The notes under the pieces are model-generated. The model was given only the letters and a program-made list of their open reading frames with translations, made no database searches and was not told the origin of the DNA. This document shows, one piece after another, positions 9,971-19,021 of a stretch of DNA of 38,782 nucleotides (within the stretch, counting starts at the first letter, position 1; each line of letters starts with the position of its first letter). The stretch comes from CALEUX01 sp037439945 (lineage in GTDB: Bacteria > Bacteroidota > Bacteroidia > Bacteroidales > Marinilabiliaceae), in contig JBBIVA010000014.1 of NCBI GenBank assembly GCA_037439945.1, forward strand, positions 1-38,782, given 5' to 3'. A program made the position numbers and the translations under genes.

Positions 9971-12334
9971 TTATTTTACCCTGATTTTCAGTTTTCCTTG
10001 TTTTAGGTTATGGGATGTTGCTAAAACGTTAAGAGTTCCTCCTTTTTTACCAATTTTAAGGAGTATTGTGGCTATTCCTGCCTCCGCATCAATGGGGTTT
10101 GAACCAATTAGTTCAGCATCTCCCGCAATTTTAAAGGCGATGGTGTTTGAAGCATCGGGTATTATTGTTCCGTTATTATCAGTAACTGCCGCATATAAAA
10201 ATGCTATATCGTAAACGCCTTTTTGAAGTTTACGGTTGCTTTCATCTACCCAAATTATGACCGACGATGGATTTCCTGGGGTTTTTCTCGTTGAAGTTGC
10301 TACCGTTTTACCATCAATGTAACCTTTGGCACTAATTTCACCTGGGACAAAACCCGGCAGGGTAAAAGTAAATGGCGGACTGGCCAGGTGCGTGCTGTTA
10401 ATGTCGTTGTCGGGCCTTTTCTTTCCTAGTGATTTTCCATTTACAAACAACTCAACCTCGTTACAATTACTATAAACTTTTACATCTAAAAATGAAGGGT
10501 CGTTATAGTAATTTGCAATTTCAACAAATGGTTTATAAAGGTCAGGGTTTGATGAATCTCCTTGTTTAGCCTGGCTTTTATAAAAATAGTAGGCAAACTT
10601 GGGTAACCTGAAAATATCCATAATTCCGGATGCTTCAATATCTGGTGCATACCCCCTGTTATAATCGTACATTAACCAGTTAGCGTCACCGGTATGCGCC
10701 CCTTTTAAATTACAGTTGTGTGATTCCTGGTAGTTAAGCGCCTGTTGTGCCAGCCTTTTTTGACCGAAACCCCTAAGTTGTCTTGAATTACGTTCCTCGG
10801 GCGATAAATCTTTAAATGCAGTTTGGTTAAACCCTGCATTTTGGGCATAGTATTCCCAATCGCCATATTCTGCAATAAGTACAGGTTTCTTTTTATAGTT
10901 GCTCCAGTATAAAGGTGGTTTTGCATGTTGCCTGGCCGGAATAAACACATCATATACCTTGTCAATCCATCCACATGTATAAACATCTCCGGTTGGATAT
11001 TCTTCATGAACAGTATTATGTGCTTTTTGCATAAATTCAACTGGCATTCCGGATTCATTCAAAGATGCTTCCCATAATATAACACAAGCATGGTTCCGGT
11101 CGCGGCGTACCATTTTTCTTATATCGTTTATAACATTTTGCTGAAAAACAGAGTTGCCATAAAACTGCCAACCTGGAATTGCATCCATAACCAAAAGTCC
11201 CAGTTCATCGCAGGCATTCATAAATGATTTAGAATGAGGATAGTGTGATAATCTTACGAAATTGAAACCTGCCTCCTTTATTTTGTAAGCATCGCGGTAA
11301 TTAGCATTGTCGGATAGTGCATACCCTATGTATGGATATTCCTGATGCCGGTTTGTTCCTCTTAAATAAAAAGGCTGTCCGTTTAATTCAAATCCCTGGG
11401 TGGTAAATTTAAAAGTTCGCACACCAATTTTTTCTGAAATAGTCTCAATTATCTCTCCCTCCCTAATTAGATCAACTATAAGTGTGTACAGGTATGGATT
11501 ATGTGGCGACCAAAGTTGTGGTTTATTTATTTCTAATGATAACTCAATAACCTGGTTGGTTTCACCCAAAATTTTCGTGTTGGGGCTTTTTTCCGATTTT
11601 ATTGTCCTTCCAGCTTTGTCCTTTAGGGTTACCTGAACAATGGCTTCCACATTTTTATTATAATAGTTGTTAATGTCACTCTTTACACTAACAACCGCAT
11701 TGGTATAAGTAACATTTTTAAAGGTCACAAAAATGCCACCACCGGCAACTCTGTCAGCACCAATGGGGTCTGAAATATGTAGTTTGTCTTTAACAATCAA
11801 CCAAACATTTCGGTATATACCGCTGAAAATGTTGAAATCAAGCTCATCAATTGGTTTTCCTGGTGGCACTTCCGGATTATCCTCGTTATTAAGTTTTACA
11901 ACAATTGTGTTAACCTGGTTTTTTATAATGTGTTTATTTAATGGAACATAAAACGGCAGATAACCGCCAAAATGCGTCATTATTTTATTCCCGTTTAAAT
12001 AAACATCGGCAACCTGCATTGCCCCATCAAATTTTAGCGCAATATGTTTATCAATTAAGTTGGCAGGAATTGAAAATTGCTTTCGGTAATAGCAGGTTCC
12101 CATCCATTGTTTACCTTTAATTACCAAAGGTTCAATATTTGCAGTATGCGGTAATGATACCTTCTCCCATTCAATATTTTGGTTTCCGAAAACCAGCTTT
12201 TCGTCAACATCTTTAATAAATTCCCAATCATTGTTAAATAAAGTTTCGGGGGAGGTAATAATAATTTTGTTTGTACCATTGGTACATGATGACACTAAAA
12301 AATATAATATCAGGAATGTTAAAATTGACTTCAT
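9971..12334 (-). CDS. GH2 family beta-galactosidase, lipoprotein
   Basis: A glycoside hydrolase family 2 enzyme of 787 residues from the chosen ATG. A GTG eight codons upstream (12358) keeps the frame open, but the ATG gives a clean lipoprotein signal (MKSILTFLILYFLVSSC, C17). Domains: sugar-binding jelly roll (about 25-190, WMGTCYYRKQFSIP), Ig-like domain (about 200-305), TIM barrel (about 310-560) and C-terminal Ig-like modules. Motifs: RGTNRHQEYPYIG; acid/base E427 in ILWEASLNES; nucleophile E489 in PVLIAEYGDW. It should release galactose from galacto-oligosaccharides produced by the GH53 enzyme; GH2 also includes glucuronidases and mannosidases, but the PUL context argues for galactosidase. 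It lies 57 bp after the GH53 gene in the same operon. A lipid anchor predicts attachment to a membrane facing the periplasm or the surface. Confidence 0.9.
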   Translation of the reverse strand: MKSILTFLILYFLVSSCTNGTNKIIITSPETLFNNDWEFIKDVDEKLVFGNQNIEWEKVSLPHTANIEPLVIKGKQWMGTCYYRKQFSIPANLIDKHIALKFDGAMQVADVYLNGNKIMTHFGGYLPFYVPLNKHIIKNQVNTIVVKLNNEDNPEVPPGKPIDELDFNIFSGIYRNVWLIVKDKLHISDPIGADRVAGGGIFVTFKNVTYTNAVVSVKSDINNYYNKNVEAIVQVTLKDKAGRTIKSEKSPNTKILGETNQVIELSLEINKPQLWSPHNPYLYTLIVDLIREGEIIETISEKIGVRTFKFTTQGFELNGQPFYLRGTNRHQEYPYIGYALSDNANYRDAYKIKEAGFNFVRLSHYPHSKSFMNACDELGLLVMDAIPGWQFYGNSVFQQNVINDIRKMVRRDRNHACVILWEASLNESGMPVEFMQKAHNTVHEEYPTGDVYTCGWIDKVYDVFIPARQHAKPPLYWSNYKKKPVLIAEYGDWEYYAQNAGFNQTAFKDLSPEERNSRQLRGFGQKRLAQQALNYQESHNCNLKGAHTGDANWLMYDYNRGYAPDIEASGIMDIFRLPKFAYYFYKSQAKQGDSSNPDLYKPFVEIANYYNDPSFLDVKVYSNCNEVELFVNGKSLGKKRPDNDINSTHLASPPFTFTLPGFVPGEISAKGYIDGKTVATSTRKTPGNPSSVIIWVDESNRKLQKGVYDIAFLYAAVTDNNGTIIPDASNTIAFKIAGDAELIGSNPIDAEAGIATILLKIGKKGGTLNVLATSHNLKQGKLKIRVK

Positions 12335-12391
12335 CAGTTTTTTTTTAAGGTATTGCACATTTATTTATAACAGGTTTAAAAAATTGTCTCT

Positions 12392-13600
12392 CTATTTTCT
12401 GGTATATTTATGATTAAAGTATTCAACAGTTGTTGTTAAATTACCGGAGAAATTATAAAATGCACAGTTTTCCCACGATGACCCTTTGTTCCACAGGTCG
12501 GTTAAATTTGATGTTATCCATGCAGGTTCCCAATATATAACTCCATTAGCGCCAGCATCAATCATTTTCTGGGTTAATGAAATCATGAAATTTTTTTGTC
12601 CTTCAAATGAATATGGGTAACCTGCCAGGGGTGTTTGGCTAAAATAAATATTCGGGTAATTGTCGTTGTTTGCCGTAGTAAAAGGGTAGGCGGTTTCAAG
12701 TACAATTAAATCTTTTCCGTGTTTTGTTTTAATTCCTTTTATATGGTTTGTTAATTCCGAAAATCCTATAGTATTATGCCAAATATGGTAATATGAAAAC
12801 CCCATTATATCATAACCCGTAACCCCACCCTGGTTTTTAATTCCTGACATCCACCAGTCGAGGTTTTTGGGGTCGGCCACGTGTAAAACAATTTTGGTTT
12901 TAGTACCACCTTCTCTATCAATTTGTTTAATTGCGTTTATAGCCGAATTGATTATTTTACCGAAATTGGACCATTCGCCGTCACAAACATTCAATTTTGG
13001 AAAACTTGAGTTTACTTCATTAATCATCATTCCGCAATTTGTTTCATTCCCAATTTGAACCATTTTGGGCGAAAGGTTTTTTAACTTGAGTTTTTTCAAT
13101 ACTGAATAGGTGAAATTGTAAACTGAATCCTGAAGTATATTTATGCTGGTTATGTTTTTCCAGGCCTCCGGAACTTTCTGGTATCCGGGGTCTGCCCACG
13201 TGTCAGAGTAGTGGAAGTTTAACAAAACATCCATACCGGCATTCTTTGCCCTTTGTATACTTTTTTCTACATCTTTGTATCCGCTGTAGAGTATTGTGTT
13301 TGATCCATATATATTTTTAATCCAGTTTGGGTTATTCCATATTCTTACCCTTACTAAATTTGCACCATGTTTCTTTAAATTTATATAAGGATCAACAACA
13401 GTTCCGTTTTCTTTGTAAACCCCTCCCTTGTCTTCAACCTGATTAACATAAGAAAGGTCAACCCCAAAATAGAAACCAGGTATTTGATTACCGTTTCCAT
13501 TAGTGTCATTATCTGAATCATTGTTCTTTGAGCACGAACATGCTACCAGAAAAGAAGCAATAAGGGTAAATGCAAGGTATTTAAATCTAAGTTTTTTCAT
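12392..13600 (-). CDS. GH53 arabinogalactan endo-beta-1,4-galactanase, lipoprotein
   Basis: The 402-residue protein has a lipoprotein signal with LVAC (C21), followed by an Asn/Asp-rich linker (25-38) that suggests surface exposure. The GH53 fold then fills the protein. Motifs: FGVDLSYV (45-52), NLVRVRIWNNP (81-91), LLNFHYSDTWADPG (126-139), acid/base E186 in VQIGNE, GYDIMGFSYYHIWH (262-275), nucleophile E302 in VLETAYP, and GVIYWEPAWI near the end. GH53 cuts internal beta-1,4-galactosyl bonds of pectic galactan. This identifies the target of the whole PUL. It is the first gene of the minus-strand operon and faces the regulator gene across a 432-bp divergent intergenic region. Length and catalytic residues are complete. 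Confidence 0.95.
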   Translation of the reverse strand: MKKLRFKYLAFTLIASFLVACSCSKNNDSDNDTNGNGNQIPGFYFGVDLSYVNQVEDKGGVYKENGTVVDPYINLKKHGANLVRVRIWNNPNWIKNIYGSNTILYSGYKDVEKSIQRAKNAGMDVLLNFHYSDTWADPGYQKVPEAWKNITSINILQDSVYNFTYSVLKKLKLKNLSPKMVQIGNETNCGMMINEVNSSFPKLNVCDGEWSNFGKIINSAINAIKQIDREGGTKTKIVLHVADPKNLDWWMSGIKNQGGVTGYDIMGFSYYHIWHNTIGFSELTNHIKGIKTKHGKDLIVLETAYPFTTANNDNYPNIYFSQTPLAGYPYSFEGQKNFMISLTQKMIDAGANGVIYWEPAWITSNLTDLWNKGSSWENCAFYNFSGNLTTTVEYFNHKYTRK

Positions 13601-14032
13601 TAAAAAATGGTTTTTTTTAATTTGAAAATTGTGCGTTTTTTTTGTACTTAAAACCCACTGATTTTTGTTTTTTCCAACATGGAAAACATATTCACTATCA
13701 AAATTAAAAAACCTTTAATAAATGTTATTATGAGAATCTTACAAAGAGTTGTCCAAATCATACATAAACGCAAATAGAACTATTAAAATTCACAAAATAA
13801 CAGATATTCAAAGTTATATGGATTTGTTTATTTCTTACCTGTGTAATATTTTAATAATTCCAACTGTAATTGAAATGTTAAAAAATGCCTATTTTTATAG
13901 TAGCAATTCAATAAAGTTTAAAGGTCTAAAATTGATTTACAAGGCGAATTTTAAATTAAGAAGTGATTTTCTTGTCAGTAATTTTAATAAGGTGGTTTTC
14001 TTAAATAATTCAATAGTTTAATATTTAAATAA
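13601..14032. other. Divergent control region of the galactan PUL
   Basis: This 432-bp gene-free region separates the GH53 operon from its divergent regulator. It is very AT-rich with T-runs next to the GH53 start. A dyad at 13670-13686 is listed separately. I could not assign a convincing TTTG/TAnnTTTG promoter in either direction. An open frame at 13749-14021 starts with TTG, has biased composition and no recognisable protein features, so it was not called. Confidence 0.5.
13670..13686. promoter_or_regulatory. Dyad TTTTCCA-ACA-TGGAAAA, candidate operator
   Basis: Perfect 7-bp arms with a 3-bp centre lie 70 bp upstream of the GH53 start, where an activator site for the hybrid two-component regulator would be expected. 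Symmetry and location are the only support; the binding protein is a guess. Confidence 0.35.
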
Positions 14033-17000
14033 ATGGGAAAGATTTTTCCGGTTAAACATTTTGTTACCCTTTTTTTGGCCTTAGGGTTGTTTTTATCATC
14101 CAAGGGTAATTTGCTTCCGGTTTTTTTTTCAAATGTCACAATTGAGAATGGACTCAGTTCCAACGTTACAAATTCAATAGTGCAGGACTGCAATGGTTTT
14201 ATATGGATTGGTACCCAGGAAGGGTTATGTCGTTTCGATGGATATAAAATAATTAATTTTCAGAATAATAACACGCAAAATTCAATTCCGTCAAATAATA
14301 TTAGTTCATTATTGGTTGATGGTAAAGATATATGGGTGGGTACCTGGGATGGTTTGTGCATAATAAATGCCGAAACATTTAAAGTTTCCAGAATTAACAC
14401 CGGAGATAACAGGGTTATAAGGGCCTTGCATAAGGATAGACACGGGAGGATTTTAATAGGTACCTCAAACGGGTTGTTAATATTTAATAAACAAAATGAT
14501 GAGTTTAAGTACTTTAATTCACTCAACAGCTCACTTACTCATAACACCATAAGGTGTTTTTATGAAGCAACCAACGGCGATATATGGATTGGTACATATA
14601 ACGGATTAAATAAGTTTAAAGACGGCAGTTTTACAGGCTATTATATTAAAGGTAAATATAAACCTTTACTGGAGAATAATTTAATTTGTACAATTTCACC
14701 CGGTTCACAGGGTAATGATAGCGTTATCTGGGTTGGTACCGAAACCGGACTTGTAAAATTCAATACTGTTACAGGGGCATTTAAGCTATATAATTCTTTA
14801 AACACACAGGTTAGCAATGAAGTTGTTAAATGTATTTACCCGCAAAATGACTCCGTTTTATGGTTAGGAACTGATTTTGGATTAAACCTTTTTAATACCC
14901 GGACGTTGGAGACCCTAACTCTTCACCATGACCCACTTATAGATAATACTGTTGCAAGTAACGTTATTTGGGAGATTTTTGAAGATGACCATCAACGTTT
15001 ATGGCTTATTACCTCCGGAGGGGTAAGTATTGTTGATAACAGCAGGCAATATTACCGTATGCAGGAAGAATACTATTCATTCAATAATCCCAGAATAGGA
15101 AATCAGATAAAAGATATCCTGGTTGACCGTAACGGCGATATTTGGATGGCAACCATACACGGGGTTTTTAAAAAGAACCGCAGTACAGGGGAAAGGAAGT
15201 CATTCTCGACAAGTTCGCCACAACATGAAAGAATTCTTTTAGATAATATTTACGCCCTTGAGGAAGATATTAACGGCCATATCTGGATTGGAACAGCCGG
15301 TGGTATAAATATCTGGAATCCTGAATTAAAAATTATGCGATCAGTTACCGCAAACCGCTACAATGGGCTAATATCTAATTATATAAGTGGATTTGCGCGC
15401 CAAAATGACGGAACATTTTGGGTGAGCGCATGGGAGGGAGGAATGTTTAGAGTTGACAGGAGCAATGCAAATGACGAAAATATGCGGTTTATAATGATAG
15501 ATAAGGATGGTGACGGAAGGTTTATTACTACACAAAAAGGGGTTTATTATGCAGGAAGGAACAAACTTTTTCAGGTTGATGTGGAAAAACTGGGAAAAAA
15601 GGTTGTAGGCAGTGTAAATAAGGCTTTAGGAAATAAAGATATTACAGGGATGTATGCAGGAAAAAATGGGGATTTATGGATAGGTGCCGAAAATGTAATT
15701 CTAAGGTATTTCCCTGATGCAGATAGCGTGGCAATAGTTAATATTAATGTGGGCAGGTCCCAAAAACTTATTAATTTGCAGGAAGATAACAGGGGTTTTT
15801 TATGGGCAACATCTCAAAATGCCATTGTTAAAGTTGATATATCAACATATGGATATTTTACGCTGCCCGTAAATACAAACTCACCATTAAATGGTTTTTA
15901 TCATTATTGCAACGCAATACTTCCCGATGGAAAAATATTGTTTGGCGGCGATAATGGGTTTGTTGAAGTGGACCCGGGGTTGACAATTAATTCAGAAACC
16001 AAACCTAAGGTTTTATTATCAGGTTTTTTTATTAATAACGAGTTGGTTTTGCCATCCGACAGTGTTCAGATAATTAAAAAAGACATTGCATTTACCAACC
16101 GTCTTAAACTTAAACATTATCAAAATTCCTTTTCCTTTGAATTTTCTACTCTTGATTTTCTTTTTCCCGAAATAACCCAGTTTACCTACAGATTATTACC
16201 CCAGGATGAGGTTTGGCAATTAACCTCGGGGGCGAAAAATTTTGCAGTTTTCTCAAACGTTAAACCCGGAAATTATACTTTTGAAGTAAAAGGAACAAAC
16301 CATTTGGGAGTATGGAGCGATGTTTACGCCCTGGAAATTAGTATTTCTCCGCCCATCTGGCTTAGTAACGGTTTCCTGATTATGTATATTTTTCTGGCCC
16401 TGGCGCTTACTTATTTTGTATTCAGGATATATTCCTACAGGCAAAGATTAAAAAACGAGCTCGAAATTGTTAAGCTTGAAAATTTACATAAGGAATCATT
16501 ATATCAGGCAAAAATTCATTTTTTTACCAATATTTCGCATGAATTCCGGACACCGTTAAGCCTTATATTGCCACCCATTCAGGAGTTATTAAAAACTCCA
16601 GGCCTTGAAGTGACCTACCAAAGGATGTTGAAAATTGCAGGGCGAAATGCCGAACGATTATATAAATTGATAAATCAGTTACTTGATTTCCGGAAAATTG
16701 AAACTTCACGATTAGAACTAAGCATTACTAAAACTGATGTTGTAAGACTGTGCAAAGAAGTATTTGCCTCATTTGATGATATGGCTTCACGACATGAGAT
16801 AAAATATGTTTTTAATTCTTCACTTAATGAAATAATTGCCGACATTGATAATGAAAAAATAGAAACCATAGTTTTTAATTTACTTTCAAATGCCTTTAAA
16901 TATACTCCCTTTGGTGGGTCAATTAATATGGATATCTCATTGGTTGATGATAAAAATGATTTGTCCAAACGCATTCTTCTTAAGATAACTGATTCCGGAA

Positions 17001-18049
17001 TTGGTATTTCTAAAAAGGATTTGCCCCATATTTTTGAACAATTCTATCAGACTAATGCCGGCAAATCGCTAAAAATTGGCTCCGGAATCGGATTAACACT
17101 GTCAAGTGAATATGCTAAAATACATAACGGTGATTTATGGGCCGAAAGTAATCCCGGTAACGGAAGTACATTTTACCTCTCTGTTCCATTATTTAATCAA
17201 TCATCAGTTAGCTCATCTGGATTTATTTCAAATTTTGAATTGGGGGCCAGCTCAAAGGCAATTAATCATATTTCTTTGCCAAAAACGGCAAAACGTTTGT
17301 TAGTAATTGATGATAATGATGATATACTTGAGTTTATTGAATTGAACACAAAAAATAACTACCATGTTTATTGTGCCAAAAATGGGAAAGAGGGCATTGA
17401 ATTATTTGAAAAGGTACGTCCTCATATGGTTATTTCTGATATTATGATGCCGGTAATGGATGGTTTTGAAGTTTGCGAACGAATAAAAAATAATAAACTT
17501 ACGGCTCATATACCCGTTATACTTTTAACCGCTAAAAGTCTTGACACACATAAAAACGAAGGACTGGCCAAAGGGGCAGACCTTTATATTACAAAACCAT
17601 TTGATATTGAATATTTAAGAAAAAGTATTGCAGGAATTTTCAAGAGAGATGAACAATTGGCAGGTTATGTTAAGTCAGAATTATTATTGAACCCCAGGGA
17701 AAACCAGGAACCTGTTAAAAGCAATGATGAATTGTTTGTACAGAAAGTAATGGCTTTAATAGAAAATAACCTGTCAAACCCTTCTCTTTCTGTTGAGCTC
17801 ATAAGTATGGATTTGGGTTTAAGTTCAACGCATTTATACCGTAAGTTAAAGGAAATAACAGGACACTCCACCAAGGACATAATACTAAATTACAGACTTC
17901 AAAAAGCAGCTAAAATGATTGAAAACAAAACCGGGAATATTACCGAAATTATGTATGAAGTTGGTTTTTCAAGTTTGTCAAGTTTTTCAAAAAGTTTTAA
18001 AACGAAATTTGGTGTCCCGCCATCTGTTTTTGGACCACCATTGAAATAA
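14033..18049 (+). CDS. Hybrid two-component system sensor/AraC regulator (HTCS) of the galactan PUL
   Basis: The 1338-residue one-protein two-component system has a signal peptide (1-23). About 14 ligand-binding beta-propeller (Reg_prop) repeats follow, with motifs such as GFIWIGTQEGLCRFDGY, GDIWIGTYNGLNKF and GHIWIGTAGGINIWN. A Y_Y_Y domain comes next (about 700-770), then one membrane segment (about 775-800). The cytoplasmic part has a HisKA domain with H836 in NISHEFRTP, an HATPase domain (NLLSNAFKYTP; DSGIGI), a receiver with phosphoacceptor D1136 (MVISDIMMPVMDG) and K in ITKPFD, and an AraC-type HTH at the C-terminus (about 1235-1330). Known HTCS proteins bind the PUL's signature oligosaccharide in the periplasm and activate the adjacent susCD operon. 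All phosphorelay residues are present. Galactan oligosaccharide is the inferred ligand. Confidence 0.96.
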   Translation: MGKIFPVKHFVTLFLALGLFLSSKGNLLPVFFSNVTIENGLSSNVTNSIVQDCNGFIWIGTQEGLCRFDGYKIINFQNNNTQNSIPSNNISSLLVDGKDIWVGTWDGLCIINAETFKVSRINTGDNRVIRALHKDRHGRILIGTSNGLLIFNKQNDEFKYFNSLNSSLTHNTIRCFYEATNGDIWIGTYNGLNKFKDGSFTGYYIKGKYKPLLENNLICTISPGSQGNDSVIWVGTETGLVKFNTVTGAFKLYNSLNTQVSNEVVKCIYPQNDSVLWLGTDFGLNLFNTRTLETLTLHHDPLIDNTVASNVIWEIFEDDHQRLWLITSGGVSIVDNSRQYYRMQEEYYSFNNPRIGNQIKDILVDRNGDIWMATIHGVFKKNRSTGERKSFSTSSPQHERILLDNIYALEEDINGHIWIGTAGGINIWNPELKIMRSVTANRYNGLISNYISGFARQNDGTFWVSAWEGGMFRVDRSNANDENMRFIMIDKDGDGRFITTQKGVYYAGRNKLFQVDVEKLGKKVVGSVNKALGNKDITGMYAGKNGDLWIGAENVILRYFPDADSVAIVNINVGRSQKLINLQEDNRGFLWATSQNAIVKVDISTYGYFTLPVNTNSPLNGFYHYCNAILPDGKILFGGDNGFVEVDPGLTINSETKPKVLLSGFFINNELVLPSDSVQIIKKDIAFTNRLKLKHYQNSFSFEFSTLDFLFPEITQFTYRLLPQDEVWQLTSGAKNFAVFSNVKPGNYTFEVKGTNHLGVWSDVYALEISISPPIWLSNGFLIMYIFLALALTYFVFRIYSYRQRLKNELEIVKLENLHKESLYQAKIHFFTNISHEFRTPLSLILPPIQELLKTPGLEVTYQRMLKIAGRNAERLYKLINQLLDFRKIETSRLELSITKTDVVRLCKEVFASFDDMASRHEIKYVFNSSLNEIIADIDNEKIETIVFNLLSNAFKYTPFGGSINMDISLVDDKNDLSKRILLKITDSGIGISKKDLPHIFEQFYQTNAGKSLKIGSGIGLTLSSEYAKIHNGDLWAESNPGNGSTFYLSVPLFNQSSVSSSGFISNFELGASSKAINHISLPKTAKRLLVIDDNDDILEFIELNTKNNYHVYCAKNGKEGIELFEKVRPHMVISDIMMPVMDGFEVCERIKNNKLTAHIPVILLTAKSLDTHKNEGLAKGADLYITKPFDIEYLRKSIAGIFKRDEQLAGYVKSELLLNPRENQEPVKSNDELFVQKVMALIENNLSNPSLSVELISMDLGLSSTHLYRKLKEITGHSTKDIILNYRLQKAAKMIENKTGNITEIMYEVGFSSLSSFSKSFKTKFGVPPSVFGPPLK

Positions 18050-18053
18050 TAAA

Positions 18054-18099
18054 CCCGGATTAGTCATTAGAAAGGCAATGAACTAATGATTTAGCCGGG
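18054..18099 (+). terminator. Imperfect hairpin after the HTCS gene
   Basis: CCCGG (18054-18058) pairs with CCGGG (18095-18099), and TCATTAG (18064-18070) with CTAATGA (18083-18089), separated by an internal loop. It starts 5 bp beyond the HTCS stop. No T-run follows, so it may be a transcript-end stabiliser rather than an intrinsic terminator. A second small hairpin (TACCGA/TCGGTA with a 4-nt loop) follows at 18108-18123. Confidence 0.4.
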
Positions 18100-18149
18100 A
18101 TTAACCCTACCGAATAGTCGGTACAGGCTGCTTTAGAAAAACTTAATTT

Positions 18150-18280
18150 GTAAGCATTTCTGATTACAAATTTTTAGTTTTTCTTTAGCGATTTGTCAAA
18201 ATAGAAGGCATGTAATCAATAACTTAACACTATTAATTTCTAATGACGGTCATTAGAAAAAAAGGCTAAAGACAAATTAG
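18150..18280 (+). repeat. 131-bp structured repeat, copy 2
   Basis: This is the second copy of the repeat at 1-131, in direct orientation 18.15 kb away. Here the central palindrome TTTCTAATGAC-G-GTCATTAGAAA is perfect (11-bp arms, one central base, about 18237-18259). The pairs CTTTAGC/GCTAAAG and ATTTGTC/GACAAAT occur in an a-b-a'-b' order, so they cannot all form in one simple stem. It ends 63 bp upstream of the ATG of the next gene, so a leader role there is possible, but copy 1 has no such gene next to it. Confidence 0.8.
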
Positions 18281-18343
18281 GGATAAATAATCTAAAAATT
18301 GACAGTCACAACTAATCTGAGTAAATTACAAGAAAAAACCATT

Positions 18344-18829
18344 ATGGAACCAACAATACAAAAAGAAACAGGTTGCTGTCCTGAGTTAAATGTTGATATC
18401 TGGCAGGATAAATTTTTTAACTGGAAGGATAAAAAATTCATTAAGGACAAGGTTTCAACATTCTTCTACATGCCATTAAATTTTGGAAAAGTTATAACAA
18501 AACTTTTCAGAAAAGTTGAATCAGCAGGTGCATCAATACCAGATTATTTATGTCTTTCATACCACACATCAAAATGGAATATGGATATATACCTTGCTGT
18601 GGACCAGGAAATAACTGGAGCCAATAACCTGGTAATGAATGGAAAGTTTTATACCCGGGTATATGACGGGCCTTTTAAGGATACAGGTAAATGGGCAAAG
18701 GATTATAATATTAATGCCAGGGAGATGGGTTTAACAATAAGAAAAATGTACATGTGGTACACAACCTGTCCCAAATGCGCAAAAAAATATGAAAAAAATC
18801 CTGTTGTTTTACTTGGGGAAGTCGACTAG
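18344..18829 (+). CDS. Conserved small protein of unknown function (161 aa)
   Basis: The frame is open from a TTG at 18299, but the ATG at 18344 (METPI-like start, MEPTIQKETGCCPELNVDIW) is the better start. No signal peptide or membrane segment is visible. Features are an N-terminal GCCPEL, aromatic-rich segments (WQDKFFNWKDKKFIKDK; SYHTSKWNMDIYLAVDQEI) and a C-terminal CPKCAKKY with a CxxC pair that may bind metal or be redox-active. I recall similar short proteins in Bacteroidota and archaea annotated only as a putative hydrolase, and nothing in the sequence supports that name. It stands alone between the repeat upstream and the MITE-like element downstream, convergent with the rnf operon. 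Confidence 0.75.
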   Translation: MEPTIQKETGCCPELNVDIWQDKFFNWKDKKFIKDKVSTFFYMPLNFGKVITKLFRKVESAGASIPDYLCLSYHTSKWNMDIYLAVDQEITGANNLVMNGKFYTRVYDGPFKDTGKWAKDYNINAREMGLTIRKMYMWYTTCPKCAKKYEKNPVVLLGEVD

Positions 18830-18866
18830 ATAAAATTGTGGATTAGTGACCCATACAAAATAAAAT

Positions 18867-18974
18867 GAGGCTGTCTCAATAGTTTTTTAAAGCCTATGAG
18901 AATTGAATATTTGAAAAACTTTTCGAGTGGAGTACGAATAAAAAGAGGGTGTCTATGACTTTTGAGACACCCTC
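18867..18974 (+). mobile_element. MITE-like element A with terminal inverted repeats
   Basis: A 108-bp element bounded by GAGGCTGTCTCAATAG on the left and CTTTTGAGACACCCTC on the right, which are imperfect inverted repeats. A second, inverted copy (109 bp, about 85-90% identical by eye) lies at 32186-32294. The internal part carries a third copy of the end motif. It encodes no protein. Ends of the form GAGGnTGTCTCAAAAG resemble insertion-sequence termini in Bacteroidota, but I cannot name the family. No clear target-site duplication is visible. Confidence 0.7.
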
Positions 18975-18977
18975 TTT
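18942..18977 (-). terminator. Hairpin terminator of the rnf operon, inside MITE-like element A
   Basis: A perfect 13-bp stem (AAAGAGGGTGTCT at 18942-18954, AGACACCCTCTTT at 18965-18977) has a 10-nt loop. On the minus strand a T5 run follows the stem, so it is a classic intrinsic terminator for the operon whose last gene stops at 19022. Confidence 0.75.
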
Positions 18978-19021
18978 ATATTATATCAGTAGTATAAATT
19001 GTATATTTTTATCTATGTGGG

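Noticed and set aside
13749..14021. 90-aa open frame between the GH53 and HTCS genes
   Set aside because: It starts with TTG, is composed of low-complexity AT-rich codons, has no recognisable motif, and occupies the divergent control region.
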